A stretch of DNA of 64,000 bases, taken from positions 43,424-107,423 of the forward strand of contig NZ_QPIJ01000005.1 of assembly GCF_003336665.1 (NCBI RefSeq). Reading direction: 5' to 3'. Positions 37,879-45,597 of this stretch are shown piece after piece. Position 1 is the stretch's first letter; each line of letters starts with the position of its first letter. Under the pieces are notes generated by a model that saw only the letters and a program-made list of their open reading frames with translations, was not told where the DNA came from and did not search any database. The translations under genes and the position numbers were made by a program. The stretch comes from Vreelandella rituensis (GTDB lineage: Bacteria; Pseudomonadota; Gammaproteobacteria; Pseudomonadales; Halomonadaceae).

Positions 37879-37904
37879 AGATGGCGCTCTATGGAGCGCC
37901 ATCT
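37879..37904. promoter_or_regulatory. 11-bp hairpin just upstream of GlxA-type copy 2
   Basis: AGATGGCGCTC and GAGCGCCATCT form a perfect stem with a 4-base loop. It sits 3 bases from the first possible start codon of the regulator gene and 68 bases after the aldehyde dehydrogenase stop. No T run follows in either direction. It could be a Rho-assisted end or a translational control hairpin. Confidence 0.5.
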
Positions 37905-37972
37905 AGTTAATCTGATGGGCCATTACTCTCTCGGATGAGTCATTAAATAGTGAGAGCGGGCCCCCTGTGACA

Positions 37973-39418
37973 TCAAGAATTCAAGGGACGTGTGATGCGC
38001 TTGAGTTCAAGATAAGCGTCCAGGCCCGAATCGCCCAGTTCGCGACCTATACCACTGCGCTTCATGCCGCCCCAGCTCCCTTGGGGCGGCGCTACTTGTT
38101 CGCTGTTGCACCAGACATTGCCTGCCTCCAGTCGCCGGGCGATGGCTTCGGCGCGGTCCGGGTCGCCGGCCACTACCGTGGCGGCAAGGCCGAAATCGCT
38201 GTCGTTGGCCAGGGCGATGGCCTCAGCATCGTCGGCCACGCGTCGTGCGCAGAGCACCGGGCCAAATATCTCCTCTTGCCACAGGCGGCTGATGGTGGGT
38301 ACCTGGCGGTAGAGACGCGGTGCCACGAAGAATCCATGCTTGGGCAGAGCAAAGACAGGTGTCTCGCTGTGCAGCCCCTCTTCCTCGGCCAAGGCCACGT
38401 AGCCCTGTACCTGATCCTGCTGGGTGGCGCTAACCAGAGGACCCATGTCGGTCTCCGCAGCCAAAGGGTCGCCCAGGTGCAGTTCTCCCATGGCGGCGTC
38501 GATGGCCGTGTAGAGGTCGTCCGCCAAGCGCTCATGAACCAACAGCCGGCTGGTGGCCGAGCACATCTGGCCGGCGTTGTAGCAGATGCCGGCCATCACC
38601 AAATCACAGGCGAGTTCGAGATCGGCATCTTCGGTTACCAGAATCGGTGACTTGCCGCCCAGCTCCAGGGAGATCGGCCTCACGCCCTTGGCTGCTGCAC
38701 GCATCACCGCTTCACCCACCGGGTTGCTGCCGGTGAAGGAGAGCTTGTCGATACCGGGGTGGCGGCTAAGTGGAGCGCCGATACCCTCGCCGTCGCCCTG
38801 CAGAAGATTGAATACACCCGGGGGGAGGCCTGCCTCCAAAACGATCTCCGCCAGTGCCAGCTCGGGGAGGGGGGTGACCTCGGAGGGCTTGAGCACCACT
38901 GTGCAACCGGCAGCAAGCGCCGGAGCCAGCTTCCATGCACTGCTGACCAGGGGGAAGTTCCAAGGGGTAATCAGTCCCACCACGCCGATGGGATCCCAGT
39001 ACCGGCGCGCCTCCAGGTCAGGCTGGCCGTTGTTCTCGATCGTTCCCTGACGACGCCCCAAGGCCACGGCGGCCTCGGCGTAGTAGCGGTAACAGGCAAT
39101 GGCATCGTTCAGGTCTTGGTAGGCCTCGGCTAGGGGCTTGCCATTGTTGAGGCTGGACAACTCGGCCAATGCCTGGCGGCGGGTCTCAAGTCCCGTCGCG
39201 ATGGCCTCCAGATACTTGCCGCGGTGGGCCTCCGGGGTGGCTCGCCAGTCGGGCAGGGCACGACGCGCCGCCGCCACTGCGGCATCAACGTCTGCCGGGT
39301 CGCCGCGGGTCACCTCGGCGACGAGTGTTTCGTGATAGGGGTCGAACACCGAGCGGCGCGTCTTGCTTCGGCTTGGCACCCAGGTGTTGTCGATGAACTG
39401 TTCGTTCAGGGAGTGCAT
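37973..39418 (-). CDS. NAD(P)-dependent aldehyde dehydrogenase, betaine-aldehyde type
   Basis: 481-residue ALDH. Catalytic Cys is in YNAGQMCSATSRLLVHE, Glu in VRPISLELGGKSPILV, the Asn in ITPWNFPLVSSAWKLAPALA, and NAD-binding residues in LSFTGSNPVGEAVM. Overall closest in feel to betaine-aldehyde or 4-trimethylaminobutyraldehyde dehydrogenases. The neighbours (gamma-butyrobetaine oxygenase, betaine-type binding protein) make oxidation of a trimethylammonium aldehyde the sensible guess. It runs in the same direction as the upstream ABC binding protein, with a repeat element in between. Confidence 0.82.
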   Translation of the reverse strand: MHSLNEQFIDNTWVPSRSKTRRSVFDPYHETLVAEVTRGDPADVDAAVAAARRALPDWRATPEAHRGKYLEAIATGLETRRQALAELSSLNNGKPLAEAYQDLNDAIACYRYYAEAAVALGRRQGTIENNGQPDLEARRYWDPIGVVGLITPWNFPLVSSAWKLAPALAAGCTVVLKPSEVTPLPELALAEIVLEAGLPPGVFNLLQGDGEGIGAPLSRHPGIDKLSFTGSNPVGEAVMRAAAKGVRPISLELGGKSPILVTEDADLELACDLVMAGICYNAGQMCSATSRLLVHERLADDLYTAIDAAMGELHLGDPLAAETDMGPLVSATQQDQVQGYVALAEEEGLHSETPVFALPKHGFFVAPRLYRQVPTISRLWQEEIFGPVLCARRVADDAEAIALANDSDFGLAATVVAGDPDRAEAIARRLEAGNVWCNSEQVAPPQGSWGGMKRSGIGRELGDSGLDAYLELKRITRPLNS

Positions 39419-39516
39419 GGAATCTTATCCTGTTCAGCGAATGAGCAGCCAATGACGTCCAGCCGGCCGCTTGCAGCAGGTCCATCAGGGCGATAGTGAA
39501 GACCAGCGGGATTGAA

Positions 39517-39578
39517 TTGAACAAAATCCCGCTGCATTCTGCGATTCGATTTTTTGAATGAATCGTCGGAGGGTTCAA
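39517..39578. repeat. Repeat element copy A (left of the carnitine/betaine block)
   Basis: 62 bases beginning TTGAACAAAATCCCGCTGCATTC and ending CGTCGGAGGGTTCAA. The first 40 or so bases match the element at 47584-47669 with three differences; ends TTGAA/TTCAA are inverted. It lies inside a 220-base gap whose minus strand is open and membrane-like on both sides, suggesting it interrupted an older gene. Confidence 0.75.
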
Positions 39579-39640
39579 CAGCAGGATCATATCGCCGGAG
39601 TAGGCCCCCACGCTGAGCATGAAGGCCAGGGAGCCGCGCC

Positions 39641-40582
39641 TCATTCCAGGCTAACGCGAACCGCCGCTAGACTTGGCTCGCCGTCGCGGGTGGTGACACC
39701 CTTTAAGAAGGTCTCGATCCGCTCGGGATTGGCCAGTAGCCAGTCGCGGGCGACGACCTCCAGTTCACCGTCTTCAAGGCCGAAGTCGTGGATGAACTCA
39801 CTCTGCTCGGCAGCTGATAGCTCGAACTGGTCCAGTAGTCGGATCATGTTGGGGTTGGCCGCGTGGTAGGCGTGGGCGACGATGGTGCGTACATCGCTTT
39901 GCCCGTTGTTCTCGCCGAACACGCTAGCCGGATCGTCGAGGATTTCCATGTCATACGCCGGCGCCATCCAGTGTGGCGTCCAGCCATAGAAGAGAATCCA
40001 GCGCTGCTCACGCTTGGCCGCGTCCACCTCGGCCAGCATGCCTGGCGTTGAAGATTCCCGCAGTTTCCACTGGCTGAGCCCATAGGTATCGGCTTCAACG
40101 GCTTCATGGAGATGCTCGCTGACCGTCGATCCACTCTCGATGGAATAGATTTCTGCACCGAAGCGCTCACGGATCTCGGGATCGGCCAGCTGTTTGGCGT
40201 TGGTCACGCCGGCCTCATGGACATAGCCGGGTACCGCGAAGCCCATGCGGGCACCGGTGACGTTGTTGCCCAGGTCGACGATGCTGCCCGCTTCCATGGC
40301 CGCGTCGTAGCTCTGCTGCTGGGAAGGGAGCCAGCCGGCTAGGAAGGCATCGCTGTCGCCACTTTGCAGTGTCTGGTAGCCCACCGTGGAGCTGACCTCC
40401 AGAGCCTGAACCCGGTATCCCAGAGGTTTCACCAGCTGGGAGAGGATCTCACTCTTGACGGTTATTCCTGGCCAGGGGGGCACCACTAAACGCAACTCGT
40501 TGCTGGCATCCTGTGCCGCCTGGGCGGTGAACGGCAGCAGGCCGGTGAGAGCCAAGGTAGTCAGGAGGGCAGTTCTACGCAT
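39641..40582 (-). CDS. Glycine-betaine/choline/carnitine-type ABC substrate-binding protein
   Basis: OpuAC/ProX-type periplasmic binding protein, 313 residues with a signal peptide (MRRTALLTTLALTGLLPFTAQA). Aromatic-cage candidates are in LVVPPWPGITVKSEI, AFLAGWLPSQQQ and WILFYGWTPHWMAPAYD. No permease or ATPase gene is nearby, so it must rely on a transporter elsewhere, as carnitine-binding CaiX does in Pseudomonas. It ends the oxygenase/HD/ThDP operon, 33 bases after the ThDP gene, which suggests its ligand is the substrate of that pathway. Confidence 0.85.
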   Translation of the reverse strand: MRRTALLTTLALTGLLPFTAQAAQDASNELRLVVPPWPGITVKSEILSQLVKPLGYRVQALEVSSTVGYQTLQSGDSDAFLAGWLPSQQQSYDAAMEAGSIVDLGNNVTGARMGFAVPGYVHEAGVTNAKQLADPEIRERFGAEIYSIESGSTVSEHLHEAVEADTYGLSQWKLRESSTPGMLAEVDAAKREQRWILFYGWTPHWMAPAYDMEILDDPASVFGENNGQSDVRTIVAHAYHAANPNMIRLLDQFELSAAEQSEFIHDFGLEDGELEVVARDWLLANPERIETFLKGVTTRDGEPSLAAVRVSLE

Positions 40583-40615
40583 GTCAGGAATCCTTATTTG
40601 TCGATTATCGATCTG

Positions 40616-42214
40616 TTATTGAAAGGCGCTCATCCAAACTGTGGCATCCACCTCAATCAGTAGCGGCGAGTCTTCGTCGCCTAGGTGAGCGAGGGCCTCA
40701 CCGAGCGAAGTGGGGTTACCCACCGCCCGGTAGCGGCAGGTGTAAGCACTGGCCAGGTCGGAAAAGTCCGGCGCCGTCAAATCGACGCCCAGCTGAGGCA
40801 CGTCGTGCATGGCCATGTAGCGGCGAATTTCGTCATAGCCCTGGTTATTCCAGATCACTACCGCGACCGGATAGGGGAGATCACGAGCAGTGGCCAGCTC
40901 GCCGAGCACAAATTGCAGACCGCCATCGCCCACCAGGGCGACCACCGGGCGCTCGGGGCAGGCCAGGGCGGCTCCGAGGGCGGCGGGCAGGCCATAACCC
41001 AAGGTGCCGTAGCCAGTGGCAGAATTGAACCAGCGACGTGGTGCGGGCAATGAGGCGAGAAAGTTGCCGGCATAGACCGGCCCAGTGGAGTCGCCTACTA
41101 AAATCGCCTCGGGTAACGTGGCTCGCAAGGTGGCAAAGAGGGGCACATAGGGTGCTAGCTCGGGATCCTCGTTCAGTGCCAGCGCTTGGCGAACTGCGGC
41201 AGCGCGACCATCAGCGCCACGGCTCTTGGGCAGTGCCTGCAACAGGGCAGTCATCGTCTCGCCGGCGTCAGCGACCATGGCCAGATCGGCGCCTTGGTTG
41301 CGGCCCAGCTGCTGGGGGTCGATGTCCACTCTGATTAACCGCCCGCCGAGATGGAAGCCTTCGTCGAAAACCAGATCGTAGTCGGTCTCGCCCAACTCGG
41401 TGCCCAACGCCAGGATGACGTCGGCTTCGGCCGCTAGGCGGCGTGCAGCGGGCAGGCTCATGGTAGCGCCAAGGTCGAGCGGGTGATCGAGACCCAGCAC
41501 GCCCTTGGCGTTAATGGTGGTCAGCGCCGGGGCCTGCAAACGTTCCACCAACCCACGGGCGGCTTCAGGAGCAGCCACACAGCCGCCGCCTAGCAGCAGC
41601 AGCGGGCGTTCGGCCTGACTTAGCCATTCGGCGGCGCGGGCAATGGCGGCGGGAGCCGGTGCCGGGGGAAATACCTCGATCGGGCGCGGTAGGTGTTCGG
41701 CAACTGGGGCGTCAAACAGGTCGATGGGAATCTCGATGTGCACTGGCCCTGGCCGCGCGCCGCGAAAGGTCGCAAAGGCGCGCGCCAGGAGCTCCGGCAG
41801 CGCCGCCGGGTCGTGCAGGGTATGGCTGAAGACGCTGACGCCGGACAGCATCTGCTGTTGGCTGGGTAGCTCGTGCAGGCGCCCCTGGCCACGTCCCAGC
41901 GTATTGCGGTGATTGACACTTGAGAACACCAGCATTGGCACAGAGTCGGCCAGGGCTTGGCCCATGGCAGTGGCGATGTTGGTCATGCCGGGACCGGTAA
42001 TGATGAAGCAGGCTGCCGGCCGGCCACTGGCCCGGGCATAGCCGTCGGCCATGAAGCCCGCACCCTGCTCGTGGCGTGGGGTGACGTGACGGATTGGGCT
42101 CTCGCCCAAGGCACGGTAGAGCTCGATGGTGTGCACCCCAGGGATGCCAAAGGCGGTGTCCACGCCATAGGCTTCTAGCAGGCGCAGCAACTGGCGGGCG
42201 CAGGTCTGGCTCAT
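40616..42214 (-). CDS. Thiamine-diphosphate-dependent enzyme, 2-oxoacid decarboxylase/acetolactate synthase-like
   Basis: 532 residues in three ThDP domains. The cofactor-activating Glu is in TPRHEQGAGFMADGYARASG. The ThDP/Mg motif is ALVGDGGLQFVLGELATARD to WNNQGYDEI (GDG...NN), and the central Rossmann-like domain includes RPLLLLGGGCVAAPEA. The pattern is that of the group holding 5-guanidino-2-oxopentanoate decarboxylase (AruI), which accepts a 2-oxoacid with a cationic side chain. That is suggestive beside genes for trimethylammonium compounds, but the substrate is not shown. Its ATG overlaps the HD gene stop by 4 bases. Confidence 0.78.
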   Translation of the reverse strand: MSQTCARQLLRLLEAYGVDTAFGIPGVHTIELYRALGESPIRHVTPRHEQGAGFMADGYARASGRPAACFIITGPGMTNIATAMGQALADSVPMLVFSSVNHRNTLGRGQGRLHELPSQQQMLSGVSVFSHTLHDPAALPELLARAFATFRGARPGPVHIEIPIDLFDAPVAEHLPRPIEVFPPAPAPAAIARAAEWLSQAERPLLLLGGGCVAAPEAARGLVERLQAPALTTINAKGVLGLDHPLDLGATMSLPAARRLAAEADVILALGTELGETDYDLVFDEGFHLGGRLIRVDIDPQQLGRNQGADLAMVADAGETMTALLQALPKSRGADGRAAAVRQALALNEDPELAPYVPLFATLRATLPEAILVGDSTGPVYAGNFLASLPAPRRWFNSATGYGTLGYGLPAALGAALACPERPVVALVGDGGLQFVLGELATARDLPYPVAVVIWNNQGYDEIRRYMAMHDVPQLGVDLTAPDFSDLASAYTCRYRAVGNPTSLGEALAHLGDEDSPLLIEVDATVWMSAFQ

Positions 42215-42798
42215 CGGAGTGCCTCTTCGGGAAGCGGTTCAGGCAGCCCGCCGCGGGGCGTGCGACTGAGAATTTTCTCTACCATGGGCACGAAGTGCTC
42301 CAGAGGCAGGGTGTCATAATCTGGGTCAAAACTGGCCTGGTCCCAGTGGTCGCAGAAGCGCACGGTACGCTCATAGGCCGGATGGTCGCGGTACTGTTCC
42401 CGGGCATGGGGATCCTGCCCGAAGAAGTGCCGGTAGTGATAGCCTTGGAACAGCTCGTGATGGCGAATCATCCAGGCATTGAGCGGGTCGACGAAAGGTT
42501 CGAGGATGGCTGCGGCGATCTCGGCATGGTTGGCCGGAGCAAGGTCGTCACCAATGTCGTGGAGCAATGCGCAGACCACCATCTCTTCGTCGGCACCATC
42601 ACGCAGCGCCCGAGTCGCGGTCTGCAGGCAGTGCTCGTAGCGATCGACCGGATAGCCATGATGGTCGCCGGCTAGGTTGTTCAAGTGGGCGAGAACCCTG
42701 CGAGGCGCATCTTCTACATAGTCGCGAAAGCGTGCATCGATCAGTGTCCAGTCGTCACGCTGAGCCTCGCCGAAGTGGCGGAAGCGTGCTTGATTCAT
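42211..42798 (-). CDS. HD-domain protein, probable mixed-valent diiron oxygenase (PhnZ/TmpB-like)
   Basis: 195 residues with metal ligands spaced as in HD oxygenases: His56 (RYEHCLQTA), His80-Asp81 (ALLHDIGDD), His91 (NHAEIAAAIL), His114 (MIRHHELFQGYHY) and an Asp in FCDHWDQASFDPDY. PhnZ and TmpB use this fold to cleave 1-hydroxyphosphonates made by a partner 2OG oxygenase, and such a partner is encoded directly upstream with a 4-base overlap. In PhnZ a Tyr and a Glu sit 10 and 7 residues before the first His; here those places hold His46 and Tyr49, so the substrate may differ. Phosphohydrolase is the default annotation and may be wrong. Confidence 0.7.
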   Translation of the reverse strand: MNQARFRHFGEAQRDDWTLIDARFRDYVEDAPRRVLAHLNNLAGDHHGYPVDRYEHCLQTATRALRDGADEEMVVCALLHDIGDDLAPANHAEIAAAILEPFVDPLNAWMIRHHELFQGYHYRHFFGQDPHAREQYRDHPAYERTVRFCDHWDQASFDPDYDTLPLEHFVPMVEKILSRTPRGGLPEPLPEEALR

Positions 42799-43913
42799 GC
42801 GGACTCTCCTTGAGCTTGGGAGGTGGCGAGCTGCTGGCGCAGCACGCGGCGGCGGCTGGCGGTGCTATCGCGGTCGACGTAGCCTTGGCGCAGGTGACGC
42901 ACACCGCCGGCGAGCTGAAAGGCGCTGCGTCCGTGAAGCAAACGGTAGTTATCCATGATCAGCATCTGGCCCGGCTCGAGCTTGAGCTGCAGGGTCAGCT
43001 CCTCGCCGGTGATCAATCGATAGAAGGCTTGCCGCGCGGCGTAGTAGACCTCCAGTTCTTCGGGAGGTAGGGCAGGGACGCGTTCGGTGCGGTTGGAATA
43101 GCGCACTCGGACCGGTTCGCCGTGGCTGTCCAGTTCAATCAGCGGTCCCTCGCTCTCCAAGTCAGTATCGGCGTCGCGGTAGCGAAAGCTGGGTGTCACC
43201 CGGGTAAGGCAAGCATAGGCGCCTGGGTCACGCTCACGCAGTAGTCGGGCAGCCATCAATCCATCGGCTAGGGTACTTTCGCCCCCTTCGGCGGCGTTGG
43301 TCAGGCAGTGCAGCCAGATGTAGCCGGGAATGGGGTCGCGGTAGGGATTGTCCGTATGAGGCTCTAGACCACGCTGGGTCATGGTCAGGTCATAGGCGTT
43401 GGCTACCGACTTGACGTCGGCGATGCCGCCCCAATTGGTGCGCCGCAGTGGGCCGATGCGGTCAATCAGCGGCTGCATGCCGTCTGCCTCTTCCGGAACC
43501 CCTGAGACGATCACAAAGCCGTCGCGATGCAGCGCTTCCAGCATGTCCGAGAGCGCCGCGTCGTTTTCCAGCGCGGCGGCGAAATCGGCCTCGGGGCGGG
43601 GGGCGTCGGCAGCGTTCCAGAGGCGCTTAGACGGATCAATCGCCTGGTTATCGAACAGCGCGGCAAGGTCAAAGGCTGTGTGGTGATCGTCGCTGAAGTG
43701 AAGGTACAGTCGACCGTCTGTCACTTCTGCGGAGTCGATGCTCAGCGTCAGCGGCAGTTCGGCGGCTTCGACGAGGCGCTGGCCGGTGCGTGGGTCCAAG
43801 GTCTCGCCATCCGGGCTGCGTTCACGCAGCCAAAGGGCAGCGAATTCACCGCGCTGACCGTGATGATCGATAGCCAGGCGTCGGCGATTAGCCAAAGGGG
43901 TGACGTATGTCAT
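42795..43913 (-). CDS. Fe(II)/2-oxoglutarate oxygenase, gamma-butyrobetaine dioxygenase family (TmpA-like)
   Basis: 372 residues from ATG 43913 (GGAGG upstream); the frame to 44036 would cross the divergent promoter. Short DUF971-like N-terminus (DHHGQRGEFAALWLRERSPDG), then the TauD domain with His186 and Asp188 (GLEPHTDNPYRDPIPGY) and His327 (MDNYRLLHGRSAF), plus GGVRHLRQGYVDRD for 2OG. Distinct from the other dioxygenase in this window (35.6-36.8 kb). TmpA, annotated as a gamma-butyrobetaine hydroxylase before it was characterised, hydroxylates 2-(trimethylammonio)ethylphosphonate and is paired with an HD oxygenase. The same pairing here is the main reason for the call. Confidence 0.75.
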   Translation of the reverse strand: MTYVTPLANRRRLAIDHHGQRGEFAALWLRERSPDGETLDPRTGQRLVEAAELPLTLSIDSAEVTDGRLYLHFSDDHHTAFDLAALFDNQAIDPSKRLWNAADAPRPEADFAAALENDAALSDMLEALHRDGFVIVSGVPEEADGMQPLIDRIGPLRRTNWGGIADVKSVANAYDLTMTQRGLEPHTDNPYRDPIPGYIWLHCLTNAAEGGESTLADGLMAARLLRERDPGAYACLTRVTPSFRYRDADTDLESEGPLIELDSHGEPVRVRYSNRTERVPALPPEELEVYYAARQAFYRLITGEELTLQLKLEPGQMLIMDNYRLLHGRSAFQLAGGVRHLRQGYVDRDSTASRRRVLRQQLATSQAQGESA

Positions 43914-43975
43914 GGCAGCGCCTCCATAGAATGTGTTAGGAACTTTCTTTATGGTACGCGCCTGGATTGGGCATA

Positions 43976-44009
43976 ACTTGATAAAATTGGCCACATACTT
44001 GATTATATT
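43976..44009 (+). promoter_or_regulatory. Direct-repeat operator for an AraC-type regulator
   Basis: ACTTGATAAAATT at 43976-43988 and ACTTGATTATATT at 43997-44009 match at 11 of 13 positions and are spaced by exactly 21 bases, two helical turns. That is the geometry of AraC-family half sites. They lie in the 100-base divergent gap between the TmpA-like gene and the third GlxA-type regulator, 5 bases before the latter's start codon. Confidence 0.65.
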
Positions 44010-44013
44010 AGCC

Positions 44014-45066
44014 ATGAGCGACGTCACTAATACCACATGGCCCTATCCGCGCCCCGATTCGCCGCCCCTGCTGACCCCAGAGCAGGCTGAGCACACCCTC
44101 AACGTGTGGCTGGTGCCGCGCTTCTCCATGCTGACCCTGTTTTGCCTGCTTGAGCCGCTGCGTGTGGCAAATCGCTTTGGTCGTGACCTCTTTGCCTGGC
44201 GGCTGCTCTCCGCGGATGGCGATGCCGTGGTGGCCAGTAACGGGGTACGCATCGACGTGGATGGAACTTTATCGTCGTTGGAAGATGCGTCACGCCTGAT
44301 GGTGGTCTCGTCTTACGAAGCGGAGGCGACGGTGCGTTTTCAGGATCGCGCCGTGCTGCGGCGCATCGCCGCTCACGGTGGCTGGCTGGGTGGGCTGGAT
44401 ACGGCGCCCTTCATCCTGGCGCGAGCGGGGGTACTAACCGGCCATCGTGTGGCACTGCACTGGGAGAGCGTGCCGGCATTTCGTCGTGAGTTCCCGGCGC
44501 TGGAAATTAGCCCGGCCCATTACGAGTTCGACGCTATGCGGCTGACTGGCTCCGGTGGCGCGGCGAGTATCGACATGATGCTGGCGTGGATAGAGCATGC
44601 CTATGGACCCGCCCTGGCCGACGCCGTGGGGCGGCAGCTAATTCACGAGAGGCCGCGCGACGACGCAGAAACCCCACGACGACGTTACGAGGAGCTTCCG
44701 CGCAGCGTGGTGCGGACGTTGGCGGTGATGGAGGCCAATCTGACCCAAGCGTTACCGATCCCTGAGGTGTGCCGACTGGTGGGGCAGTCCCAGCGGCAGC
44801 TGACACGGCTATTCCAGCGCCACTTTGACGAGACCCCTCAGCAGTGTTACCTAGGGATGCGGCTAGACCGGGCACGCCAGCTACTCGCCGATAGCCGCAG
44901 CCTTGTGACCGAGGCGGCCTTGGCGACCGGCTTCACCCAGCCGGCACATTTCACCCGGGCCTATCGCAAACGCTTCGGTGAAGCGCCCAGTGTCACTGCC
45001 GACAAGCGTCCAGGTGCCGGACGGCACCTCCATATGGAAAATGATCTTTCTTTGCGCGACGGCTAA
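44014..45066 (+). CDS. GlxA-family transcriptional regulator, copy 3 (CdhR-like)
   Basis: 350 residues. Domain 1: LNVWLVPRFSMLTLFCLLEPLRVANRFG and GWLGGLDTAPFILARAGVL. AraC HTH: LPIPEVCRLVGQSQRQLTRLFQRHF and EAALATGFTQPAHFTRAYRKRFG. The start is placed at ATG 44014; the frame from 43933 overlaps the opposite gene's leader. It lies between the oxygenase operon and cdhCAB, so it is the best candidate to control carnitine catabolism (as CdhR does in Pseudomonas) and the divergent operon. Confidence 0.87.
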   Translation: MSDVTNTTWPYPRPDSPPLLTPEQAEHTLNVWLVPRFSMLTLFCLLEPLRVANRFGRDLFAWRLLSADGDAVVASNGVRIDVDGTLSSLEDASRLMVVSSYEAEATVRFQDRAVLRRIAAHGGWLGGLDTAPFILARAGVLTGHRVALHWESVPAFRREFPALEISPAHYEFDAMRLTGSGGAASIDMMLAWIEHAYGPALADAVGRQLIHERPRDDAETPRRRYEELPRSVVRTLAVMEANLTQALPIPEVCRLVGQSQRQLTRLFQRHFDETPQQCYLGMRLDRARQLLADSRSLVTEAALATGFTQPAHFTRAYRKRFGEAPSVTADKRPGAGRHLHMENDLSLRDG

Positions 45067-45141
45067 TTACAGAGACAGGTGGAAGCAGTCTCATATATAC
45101 CACTAGCCGCCCACTGGAGCGGCTTAGTCAGAGTTAGGCGC

Positions 45142-45597
45142 CTAACGACGAAGACCGATGGTGCGTTTGGCCAATTCCGGCCAAGCACCGGCATTGGCTT
45201 GGGGCAACGTAGCGATGGTCGTCTTGATAGGGGTGGGGAATAGCGCCGGCCGGCCGGCATGGATGTCCATACCCATTAACATCTGCTCGCTGGTGGCCAG
45301 CAGGTTCCCGTCAACGTCGCAAAGTTCGAAGAAAACGTGCAATCGCTTGGCGTCGTGGTCGAGCAGCGTCAGGCTGACCTGTAAAGGCTGACCCTCATGA
45401 GCCTCGCGGCGGTAGCAGAGGTGGGTTTCCAGAGTGTAGAGGGTATAGCCGTGCCGTTTGCGACCTTCTTCATCCAAGCCAATATGGTCCATCAACGCTT
45501 CAACCGCCAAGGAGAACACCCTGGCGTATTCGGCATCGTTCATGTGGCCGTTGTAGTCGACCCACTCGGGGGCGACGTGGCTTTCCAGAATCAGCAT
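45142..45597 (-). CDS. cdhB: Betainyl-CoA thioesterase CdhB
   Basis: Hot-dog thioesterase of 151 residues; APEWVDYNGHMNDAEYARVFSLAVEALM carries the catalytic Asp of the 4HBT family. In carnitine degradation it would hydrolyse betainyl-CoA to glycine betaine and CoA. The ATG shares one base with the cdhA stop (TAATG), so it is coupled. Third gene of the set. Confidence 0.88.
   Translation of the reverse strand: MLILESHVAPEWVDYNGHMNDAEYARVFSLAVEALMDHIGLDEEGRKRHGYTLYTLETHLCYRREAHEGQPLQVSLTLLDHDAKRLHVFFELCDVDGNLLATSEQMLMGMDIHAGRPALFPTPIKTTIATLPQANAGAWPELAKRTIGLRR

Noticed and set aside
43914..44036. Longer N-terminus for the TmpA-like oxygenase
   Set aside because: Would run through the divergent promoter and operator; ATG 43913 has a strong ribosome site.
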